DNA from: an uncultured Bacilli bacterium
Lineage (GTDB): Bacteria; Bacillota_I; Bacilli_A; RF39; UBA660
DNA length: 7,264 nucleotides
Direction of reading: 5' to 3'
Assembly (NCBI GenBank): GCA_947624075.1
Contig: CANQIM010000059.1
Location: 1 to 7,264, forward strand
Shown: positions 1 to 4,536 of the stretch, piece by piece
How positions within the stretch are numbered: position 1 is the first letter of the stretch
Layout: every line of letters starts with the position of its first letter
Made by a program: the position numbers and the translations under genes
The notes under the pieces: generated by a model
Databases searched by the model: none
Told to the model about the DNA's origin: nothing
Seen by the model: the letters and a program-made list of their open reading frames with translations, nothing else

Positions 1-33
1 ATTTATTTTAAATTTTAATTTTTTTATCAAAAC

Positions 34-60
34 AAAAAAGCTATGTTTTTGAAACATAAC
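34..60 (-). terminator. Rho-independent terminator after the collar-domain gene
   Basis: Read on the minus strand, the sequence forms GTTATGTTT-caa-AAACATAGC, a 9-bp stem with one G-U pair, followed at once by TTTTTT. It lies 15 bases past the TAA at 75-77 and 54 bases past the in-frame TAG at 114-116. This fits a transcription unit that originally ended at the TAA. The 33 bases to its left are A+T-rich with no gene that I can see. Confidence 0.8.
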
Positions 61-74
61 CTAGATTATTTAAC

Positions 75-116
75 TTACTTTGTCCTTCTATACATGTAGA
101 CAGTTATGTATGGCTA
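75..116 (-). other. In-frame continuation of the collar domain beyond the TAG stop
   Basis: After the TAG at 114-116 the same frame reads PYITVYMYRRTK and then TAA at 75-77. This is the canonical C-terminus of the baseplate/collar domain, usually NNLQPYITVYMWKRT. CAG (Gln) to TAG is a single base change. The intact gene would be 212 residues from ATG 713. The stretch is therefore either the remnant of a recent nonsense mutation or a readthrough extension. tpiA in the same window uses TAG as its normal stop, which argues against genome-wide TAG recoding. Confidence 0.85.
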
Positions 117-713
117 TAAGTTATTATGTGCTTGGGAACCACCGCTTTGTTCAATAGACCACGGAATGTTAGTAGTACCTTGGGTATTTTTTATTTGATC
201 ACCGCTTTTTTGATAAGTAATACCATATTTAGTATCACCACTTGAATGATCTGAACCATTAAATACCCAAAGATTCAATCCATGATTATGGCTAGGCATT
301 TCGTCCAATGTTAATATATGGGCTTTCTCACCACCTGTTTTACCTACTGAATTAAATTCTGTTTGAGATGTATCTACTCCTACCAAAGTTTGACCTTTAC
401 CATATGATTCCCAGGTTCCACCTATTGCGCTTCCCACTTGTGCCGGTGTTGATAGGCTTGTACTGATATAAATACTTCCTATAGGGTACATTTTATCTAA
501 AATAGTTGCTAAATCATTGCTGAATTTTGTACATGTTCCATCGATTGCCGCTTGAACATTAGTGGCTTTTAAGTTTGAGTTGTCAACATAAGATACATCA
601 GCACTTTTTATTAATGTTTCTGCAATTACATTTGTCATCATTGAAAGTATTATTCCAATTATAATACTAAACAATACCTTTTTATCAAAGCTTATTTTCT
701 CTGCTTTATTCAT
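114..713 (-). CDS. Exported protein with C-terminal phage baseplate/tail-collar domain, cut by an in-frame TAG
   Basis: The predicted protein has 199 residues up to the TAG. Residues 1-12 are charged (MNKAEKISFDKK). Residues 13-31 are a hydrophobic segment ending NVIA|E, which reads as a signal peptide or membrane anchor. Residues 38-58 contain ADVSYVDNS and TNVQAAID, a short segment that I recall from surface proteins of gut Bacillota. From about residue 75 the protein matches the C-terminal domain of phage baseplate or short-tail-fibre (collar) proteins: YPIGSIYIS, GGTWE, VGKTGGEKAH, the hallmark MPSHNHG at 139-145, and GGSQAHNNL at the end. I choose ATG 713 because GGAG at 724-727 is 10 bases upstream. 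The in-frame GTG at 722 is only 1 base from that GGAG. Known proteins of this type end NNLQPYI...; here the Gln codon is TAG. Target and function are unknown, but display outside the cell is likely. The promoter and possible operators lie in the divergent intergenic region. Confidence 0.75.
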   Translation of the reverse strand: MNKAEKISFDKKVLFSIIIGIILSMMTNVIAETLIKSADVSYVDNSNLKATNVQAAIDGTCTKFSNDLATILDKMYPIGSIYISTSLSTPAQVGSAIGGTWESYGKGQTLVGVDTSQTEFNSVGKTGGEKAHILTLDEMPSHNHGLNLWVFNGSDHSSGDTKYGITYQKSGDQIKNTQGTTNIPWSIEQSGGSQAHNNL

Positions 714-723
714 AAATATCACA

Positions 724-727
724 CTCC
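724..727 (-). promoter_or_regulatory. Ribosome binding site that sets the collar gene start at 713
   Basis: GGAG on the minus strand lies 10 bases before ATG 713 and 1 base before the in-frame GTG at 722. Only the ATG has usable spacing, so the start is placed there. Confidence 0.6.
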
Positions 728-781
728 GATATTATTTCATTGTTAAGTAAAATATCAGTTTTGTCCTTATTTTCTAATAAA

Positions 782-811
782 ATAATACCATTGATATAGA
801 TAAAAAGTCAA
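782..811 (-). promoter_or_regulatory. Sigma-A promoter of the collar-domain gene
   Basis: On the minus strand TTGACT (806-811), an 18-base spacer and TATTAT (782-787) form a good housekeeping promoter. The spacer ends in TGG, giving an extended -10 (TGnTATTAT). Transcription would start near 775, leaving a leader of about 60 bases before ATG 713. The inverted repeat at 819-837 begins 8 bases upstream of the -35, where activators often bind. Confidence 0.7.
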
Positions 812-818
812 TAATTTT

Positions 819-837
819 TGTTAGCTATTGTCTAACA
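819..837. promoter_or_regulatory. Operator-like inverted repeat, copy 1
   Basis: TGTTAGCTATTGTCTAACA has perfect 6-base arms (TGTTAG/CTAACA) around 7 bases. It shares the TGTTA-N9-TAACA pattern and 19-bp length with the copy at 841-859. The pair begins 22 bp apart, about two helical turns, so bound dimers would sit on nearly the same face of the DNA. The adjacent divergent XRE gene is the natural candidate for the binding protein. Binding itself is inference. Confidence 0.65.
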
Positions 838-840
838 TTT

Positions 841-859
841 TGTTAATTGTTACCTAACA
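841..859. promoter_or_regulatory. Operator-like inverted repeat, copy 2
   Basis: TGTTAATTGTTACCTAACA repeats the TGTTA-N9-TAACA layout of copy 1, with 5-base arms. It lies 53 bases before the regulator's start codon, roughly where the -35 region of that gene's promoter would be. Occupancy would be expected to repress the regulator. A further isolated TGTTA half-site occurs at 741-745. Confidence 0.65.
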
Positions 860-878
860 TACTTTTGTGAGGTAATTC

Positions 879-886
879 TATACAAT
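879..886 (+). promoter_or_regulatory. Probable -10 region of the XRE regulator
   Basis: TATACAAT is the best -10-like element upstream of the regulator, and contains both TATACA and TACAAT. The -35 is weak: CTAACA at 854-859, inside the right arm of operator copy 2, matches TTGACA at four of six positions with 19-base spacing to TATACA. A poor promoter that overlaps an operator suits an autoregulated gene, but the exact start is uncertain. Confidence 0.35.
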
Positions 887-912
887 AATATTTAGAAGGT
901 TCGAGGTGCTAT

Positions 913-1167
913 ATGGAGAAGAAAAAAGCAGTAAAATTTGACACAGACATTTATAATACCATTCGCAAAAATATTAAGAAATATCGAAAAATAAAGAATA
1001 TAACTTCTGCCGAACTATCAGAAATGGTAAATTTATCACATGATTTTATTAGACAAATAGAGAGTGAAAAGGTAGCTTATAATTTTTCAGTTGATACTTT
1101 TTATAAAATATCAGTTGCTTTAGGTGTTTCACTGGATGAATTAATTCAAAAACAAGAAGATGACTGA
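913..1167 (+). CDS. XRE-family (Cro/CI-type) DNA-binding regulator, 84 aa
   Basis: This small protein consists almost entirely of one helix-turn-helix domain of the HTH_3/XRE class. Residues 17-28 form the first helix (IRKNIKKYRKIK). Residues 31-41 (TSAELSEMVNL) and 42-52 (SHDFIRQIESE) are the helix-turn-helix, with the typical IRQIES recognition helix. Residues 59-78 (FSVDTFYKISVALGVSLDEL) close the domain. No oligomerisation or peptidase domain follows, so it likely binds as a simple dimer. GAGGTG at 903-908 lies 4 bases before the ATG, and the gene ends in TGA. It is divergent from the collar gene across a region with two 19-bp inverted repeats. The simplest reading is a local regulator of itself and that gene. 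A phage-derived origin is possible, but no other phage gene is present. Confidence 0.85.
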   Translation: MEKKKAVKFDTDIYNTIRKNIKKYRKIKNITSAELSEMVNLSHDFIRQIESEKVAYNFSVDTFYKISVALGVSLDELIQKQEDD

Positions 1168-1178
1168 TTTTATTCTAC

Positions 1179-1214
1179 AAAAAAACTAGCATTAGATTTA
1201 AATCCGCTAGTTTT
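1179..1214. terminator. Bidirectional terminator between the XRE gene and spo0A
   Basis: AAAACTAGC (1182-1190) and GCTAGTTTT (1206-1214) are perfect 9-base arms with a 15-base loop. On the minus strand the stem runs into seven Ts (complement of 1179-1185), a strong end for spo0A. On the plus strand it is followed by TTTTATAATT, a weaker end for the regulator gene. The loop contains its own palindrome, GATTTAAATC (1194-1203). Confidence 0.8.
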
Positions 1215-1223
1215 ATAATTGCT

Positions 1224-2000
1224 TTAAACTGATAACAATGGCTTATTATATTCAAGACGTAATTTATCAGCTATTGTTACTATAAATTCTGAATTTGTAG
1301 GTTTGGCTTTATCAATATCAACACTATGTCCAAAAATATCTTCCATTAACTGCCAATTACCACGATTCCAACTAACTTCAATCGCATGTCTAATTGCTCT
1401 TTCAACACGAGATACAGTAGTTTTATATCTTTTAGCTATTTCTGGGTAAAGCTCCTTTGTAATTCCACCAACAATTTCTGGATTTTGATACACAAGTGAT
1501 ATACCTTCTCTTATATATTGATACCCTTTAATATGTGATGGAACTCCTAACTCATGTAGTGTTTTTGTAATTGAAATTTGTAAGTTATTATGAAATAAGT
1601 CTATTGACTCGCCTCCATAAATTTCTTCTTCCATAACATTTGTTATTTTCTTTTCCAAATCAGATAATTCAAATGGTTTTAACATAAAATAATTTACACC
1701 CATTTCGGCAACTTTTCTAATGATTTCTTGTGTGTTATAAGACGTTAAAACGATTACTTTCTTATCTATTTTAGCTTCATTAAGATATTCTAAAATGCTT
1801 AGACCATCCTTACCAGGCATTATTAAGTCTAAAAGAATTAAATCAAATTCATTTTTCTTCTTTTCGATTAATCTTATACCTTCATTGCCATCATTTGCTT
1901 CCATAACTATAGAAATGTCAGCATTATCTTTAAAATACTCCTTAATCATCATTATTAAATTCTTGTTATCATCGATAACTAAAACTCTTGTCTTTCTCAT
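1224..2000 (-). CDS. spo0A: Sporulation transcription factor Spo0A
   Basis: This is the response regulator that commits cells to sporulation when phosphorylated by a phosphorelay or by sensor kinases. The 258-residue length is close to that of the Bacillus protein. The receiver domain (1-125) has acidic D10 and D11, phospho-acceptor D58 in LLDLIMPGKDG, T86 in VLTSY and K108 in MLKP. All the expected switch residues are present. The C-terminal effector domain (about 146-255) is strongly conserved: TKTLHELGVPSHIKGY, the recognition helix TTVSRVERAIRHAIEV, and KAKPTNSEFI near the end. GAGGAG at 2005-2010, 4 bases before the ATG, sets the start. In many Bacillota spo0A follows spoIVB; here it follows a glycolytic operon. 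A perfect 0A box (2085-2091) and a near match (2050-2056) upstream suggest autoregulation. The gene looks intact, so the organism, or its recent ancestor, probably sporulates. Confidence 0.97.
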   Translation of the reverse strand: MRKTRVLVIDDNKNLIMMIKEYFKDNADISIVMEANDGNEGIRLIEKKKNEFDLILLDLIMPGKDGLSILEYLNEAKIDKKVIVLTSYNTQEIIRKVAEMGVNYFMLKPFELSDLEKKITNVMEEEIYGGESIDLFHNNLQISITKTLHELGVPSHIKGYQYIREGISLVYQNPEIVGGITKELYPEIAKRYKTTVSRVERAIRHAIEVSWNRGNWQLMEDIFGHSVDIDKAKPTNSEFIVTIADKLRLEYNKPLLSV

Positions 2001-2035
2001 AAGTCTCCTCTCTATCTAACTATCACGCAAGTATA

Positions 2036-2041
2036 ATTATA
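2036..2041 (-). promoter_or_regulatory. Probable -10 of the spo0A promoter
   Basis: TATAAT on the minus strand lies about 36 bases before the spo0A ATG. No good TTGACA-like -35 lies 16-18 bases upstream (TATGAA at 2059-2064), which fits a promoter that needs an activator. An alternative -10, TATACT, is at 2030-2035. No clear sigma-H pattern was found. Confidence 0.5.
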
Positions 2042-2049
2042 AACTATTT

Positions 2050-2056
2050 TTCGATA
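2050..2056 (-). promoter_or_regulatory. Near-consensus Spo0A box
   Basis: The minus strand reads TATCGAA, one mismatch from the 0A box TGTCGAA. It lies between the probable -10 and the -35 position, overlapping the -35 position if TATACT at 2030-2035 is used as the -10. Spo0A typically contacts target promoters in this zone. On its own, a 6-of-7 match in A+T-rich DNA is weak evidence. Confidence 0.4.
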
Positions 2057-2067
2057 ATTTCATAGAG

Positions 2068-2088
2068 AAAAAAATGACAAGTTTTGTC
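2068..2088 (-). terminator. Weak rho-independent terminator after tpiA
   Basis: On the minus strand GACAA-aac-TTGTC forms a 5-bp stem, followed by A and seven Ts. It begins 8 bases after the tpiA TAG. The stem is short, so readthrough into spo0A is likely to some degree. Its 5' arm overlaps the perfect 0A box at 2085-2091. Confidence 0.55.
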
Positions 2089-2091
2089 GAA
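2085..2091 (+). promoter_or_regulatory. Perfect Spo0A box (0A box) upstream of spo0A
   Basis: TGTCGAA is an exact match to the Spo0A binding consensus, within the wider TTTTGTCGAAA. It lies 85 bases upstream of the spo0A start and about 45 bases from the probable -10. It also overlaps the tpiA terminator stem. Autoregulation of spo0A by its own product is known in Bacillus; that it occurs here is inferred from the site. Confidence 0.65.
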
Positions 2092-2096
2092 AGTGT

Positions 2097-2801
2097 CTAA
2101 TATGTCAATTTTTCAAGAAAATTGGTTAAAAATGGGACTTTTAAACTTAATCCTCCTAGCAAATAACCATCAATTGATGAACATTTTTTTAATGTCGTAA
2201 TGTTTTGATCTGTAACACTGCCTCCATAAAGTAATAAACTTTTAGGTAGAATATTTTTTATAATTTTTAAGACTTCTTCTACTTCGCTAGGTGTAGGTAT
2301 TAATCCTGTTCCAATTGACCAAATAGGCTCATAAGCAATAACTATTTTGGCTTGTTCTGCTTCAGTTAAATCCTTAATTGCTTCAAAAAGTTCTGCTTCA
2401 ATAATTGGTTTTACTTTGTTTTCTTGCCTTTGGCTTTGATTTTCACCTACACATAAAATAGGAATAATATTATTTTTTAAGAGTTGCTTGATTTTGCAGT
2501 TAATTTCGGCATTAGTTTCTTTTTGATATGATCTTCTTTCACTATGTCCAACAAGGCAATAGTTAACATTATATGACTTTAATTGAGATGCAGATACTTC
2601 ACCTGTATAAGCACCATACTCAGTAGCACTTACATTTTGAGCACCTAATATAATATTATTTAAATCAAAGGTAGGTAGGTGAATAGTTGAAGGGCACAAA
2701 ATTATTGTGTTATTTTTGTCTTCTAATGTTTCTAATGATTTTTTATAGTCTAAGAATTCATCTTTATTAAAATTACATTTATTATTTAAAACAATTAACA
2801 T
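2097..2801 (-). CDS. tpiA: Triosephosphate isomerase, divergent short form
   Basis: This enzyme interconverts dihydroxyacetone phosphate and glyceraldehyde 3-phosphate in glycolysis. At 234 residues it is slightly shorter than the usual ~250. The catalytic residues are present: K8 in NNKCN, H86 in VGHSERR (84-90) and E158 in AYEP. Mobile loop 6 is PIWSIGTG (159-166), and the phosphate-binding segments are YGGSV (192-196) and LLGGLSLK (214-221). The usual N-terminal NWKMN is NNKCN, so the conserved Trp and Met are replaced while Asn and Lys are kept. The ATG overlaps the TAA of the glycosyltransferase gene by one base (TAATG), and AGGAGG (2808-2813) lies inside the end of that gene, so translation is probably coupled. 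It is the last gene of the pgk operon and ends in TAG. Confidence 0.95.
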   Translation of the reverse strand: MLIVLNNKCNFNKDEFLDYKKSLETLEDKNNTIILCPSTIHLPTFDLNNIILGAQNVSATEYGAYTGEVSASQLKSYNVNYCLVGHSERRSYQKETNAEINCKIKQLLKNNIIPILCVGENQSQRQENKVKPIIEAELFEAIKDLTEAEQAKIVIAYEPIWSIGTGLIPTPSEVEEVLKIIKNILPKSLLLYGGSVTDQNITTLKKCSSIDGYLLGGLSLKVPFLTNFLEKLTY

Positions 2802-4033
2802 TAATTTCCTCCTTTGAATTTTTTAGCCAACTTTGAGATAAAACCAAATCGATTTTCACCTTTTTTAGTTTGAATAGCTCTTTTATAAACTTCTAATACT
2901 CTCTCAGAATAAAATTTAGAACTATATTGTTCAGATGCTATACGTGCTTGATTATTTAATTTATGTAAAAGTTTTTTATCTTTAAATAATTTTAATATAC
3001 AATTAGCTAATTCCTCTTTAGTATTAAAAAATAAGCCATTTAATTCATCCGTTACCATACTATGAAAAGCTTCATCATTTATACAAACAGGAGTTATACT
3101 AGAAGCCATAGCTTCAATTACCGTTAATCCTTGTGTTTCCGTTAAAGAAGCAGTTACAAATACATTAGAAATTTGGTAGTAATAAGGCATTTCTTCCCAT
3201 TTAGCTTTTCCAACAAATAAGCAATTATTCGCAATTTTTAAAGAGTTGGCGTACTGTTCATATTTTTCCTTATCTGGACCATCGCCTACTATTAGAAGCT
3301 TAATATTTTTATTTTTTTCGGTAAGCATTTTTTCTGTTTCAATTAAAAATTCAACATTTTTCTCTTCAGCCAATCGGCCAACAAAGATTATAATAAAGTC
3401 TTTCTTAGTAATTTTTAGATGCTTTCTTAAATTATTTAATTCTTTGTCGCTTGTATTTTCTTTAAAGAAACGTTCTACTTCAATCCCCGTTGGAATTATA
3501 TTAATATTCTTTTTAAAATCATATTTTTCTTTAAATAATTTGTATGTCTTGGTAGTTGGGACAATTAATTCTGTAGCTGTTGTTTCACAATAAAATTTTG
3601 TAAAATATTCAATAAGCTTTTTACTTGATTTTTTAAAATAGCCTTTAGTAATATAGTGAATATAGTCTTCATACATTGTATGATAAGTATGAACTAAAGG
3701 AATGTTATATTGTTTAGCAATAATTCTAGCAAAAGTACCTATCGCAAATTCAGTTTGAGAATGTATTACATCTAGTTTCCAAGATCTTATTTTTTTGACA
3801 GCTTGAATGGGGTATACGCTAGTAAGTCTAGAATCATAAATACCTGTTTTAACACCAGGAATTTTTAAAACTTTTTCTTTTTCATCATATTCATATTTAA
3901 AACTTTCAAGATTTGCAGTTACAATGTATACCTCATGGCCTAATTTTTCAAGACCTTTTTTTAACATTAATTCACTAGTAACTAAGCCACTAATATATGG
4001 AGTATAAGTTTCTGAAAAAATTCCAATACGCAT
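2801..4033 (-). CDS. GT4-family glycosyltransferase, probable diacylglycerol glucosyltransferase
   Basis: The protein has the two-domain GT-B fold of family GT4. The N-terminal domain opens with IGIFSETYTPYISGLVTS (3-20) and has DVIHSQTEFAIG (88-99) and VHTYHTMYEDYIHY (114-127). These are typical of enzymes that move glucose from a nucleotide sugar to diacylglycerol, making membrane glycolipids or lipoteichoic acid anchors. The C-terminal domain has PTGIEVERF (181-189), FVGRLAEEKN (217-226) for donor binding, and the E-x7-E signature at E299 and E307 (ETQGLTVIE). The tail (395-410, RFGFISKLAKKFKGGN) is basic and amphipathic, fit for peripheral membrane binding. AAGGA lies 6 bases before the ATG. 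It is 13 bases downstream of the GNAT-like gene and overlaps tpiA by one base. The acceptor is inferred from sequence likeness only; other lipid or polysaccharide acceptors are possible. Confidence 0.85.
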   Translation of the reverse strand: MRIGIFSETYTPYISGLVTSELMLKKGLEKLGHEVYIVTANLESFKYEYDEKEKVLKIPGVKTGIYDSRLTSVYPIQAVKKIRSWKLDVIHSQTEFAIGTFARIIAKQYNIPLVHTYHTMYEDYIHYITKGYFKKSSKKLIEYFTKFYCETTATELIVPTTKTYKLFKEKYDFKKNINIIPTGIEVERFFKENTSDKELNNLRKHLKITKKDFIIIFVGRLAEEKNVEFLIETEKMLTEKNKNIKLLIVGDGPDKEKYEQYANSLKIANNCLFVGKAKWEEMPYYYQISNVFVTASLTETQGLTVIEAMASSITPVCINDEAFHSMVTDELNGLFFNTKEELANCILKLFKDKKLLHKLNNQARIASEQYSSKFYSERVLEVYKRAIQTKKGENRFGFISKLAKKFKGGN

Positions 4034-4046
4034 ATTCTTTCCTTCT

Positions 4047-4520
4047 TTATGAATAGTTTTTTTCTTTAAGATAAATTAGGCACCCATTTACTTCTCCTAT
4101 ATTTTCATAATTATTCTGCTCTAACTGCTTTAGCGTTTTTAAATCTTCTTTTTCTAAAGAAATGAAAACTTCTTCCATGTTTAAAGTATTCAAAGCATAG
4201 TCTGTGACAGCAGATAGAAGGAATCTTTTTTTTAGGTTTTTACGAAGCGGAGAAAAAGAAATAGTACATTTTCTGATATCTCTTTGTCCTTCTAAAAAAC
4301 AACAATCTTTGATGTAATTTCCATCTTTGATATAGATTCCTTGAATAACATCATTATGATTTTTTTGCTTTTTTTCATATTCTTCTTTGGACATCGTTTC
4401 TTTAATTGATTTTAAGTAAGAATAGATTTTAGCTTTAATATTATTGTCCTGTTCAAAATCTTCTAGTAATTTAAAATCTTCCTCTTTAAAAGGATTAACA
4501 ATGCATAGTTTTTTGCTCAA
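4047..4520 (-). CDS. Degenerate GNAT-like protein of unknown function, 157 aa
   Basis: I do not recognise a specific family. The shape resembles a GNAT acetyltransferase fold. A charged helical N-terminal half (about 10-60) is followed by probable strands GIYIKDGNYIKDCCF (61-75) and KCTISFSPL (84-92), then a helix (98-116, KRFLLSAVTDYAL). Strand EEVFISLEK (116-124), helix DLKTLKQLEQNNYENIGEV and a last strand CLIYLKE follow. The final part, with its Asn-Tyr 'NNYENIGEV', is like the 'N-GF-x-x-G' end of GNATs. The acetyl-CoA loop (Q/R-x-x-G-x-G/A) is not visible, so it may be non-catalytic or bind another ligand. The start is TTG, with AGGGGG about 8 bases upstream; the next in-frame Met is residue 43. 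It lies 16 bases after pgk and 13 before the glycosyltransferase, clearly within the operon. Confidence 0.7.
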   Translation of the reverse strand: MSKKLCIVNPFKEEDFKLLEDFEQDNNIKAKIYSYLKSIKETMSKEEYEKKQKNHNDVIQGIYIKDGNYIKDCCFLEGQRDIRKCTISFSPLRKNLKKRFLLSAVTDYALNTLNMEEVFISLEKEDLKTLKQLEQNNYENIGEVNGCLIYLKEKNYS

Positions 4521-4528
4521 AATTGTCG

Positions 4529-4534
4529 CCCCCT
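4529..4534 (-). promoter_or_regulatory. Ribosome binding site supporting a TTG start
   Basis: The minus strand reads TTAGGGGGCGACAATT and then TTG. AGGGGG lies 8 bases before TTG 4518-4520, immediately after the pgk TAA. No in-frame ATG lies nearby, so TTG is the likely start. This implies low or coupled translation. Confidence 0.5.
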
Positions 4535-4536
4535 AA

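Noticed and set aside
75..713. Genome-wide TAG recoding to Gln
   Set aside because: tpiA ends in TAG at its natural C-terminus, and no other gene here has an in-frame TAG. A nonsense change or local readthrough is more likely.
720..722. GTG start for the collar-domain gene, adding MIF before ATG 713
   Set aside because: The only Shine-Dalgarno (724-727) is 1 base from this GTG but 10 from ATG 713.
819..859. CRISPR repeats
   Set aside because: There are only two 19-bp inverted repeats with a 3-base gap, no spacers and no cas genes. They fit operators much better.
75..1167. Remnant prophage
   Set aside because: Only one phage-like domain and a small regulator are present. There is no integrase, attachment-site duplication or structural gene cluster in the window, and the collar protein carries an export signal. 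A phage origin of the domain itself remains possible.
1795..2019. Plus-strand open frame of 74 codons opposite the start of spo0A
   Set aside because: It is the antisense of the conserved Spo0A receiver domain, has low-complexity Phe/Ile/Ser composition and no credible ribosome binding site.
3246..3593. Plus-strand open frame of 115 codons inside the glycosyltransferase gene
   Set aside because: It is an antisense shadow of a well-conserved GT4 gene, with a Phe/Ser-rich composition that arises from Lys/Glu codons read backwards.
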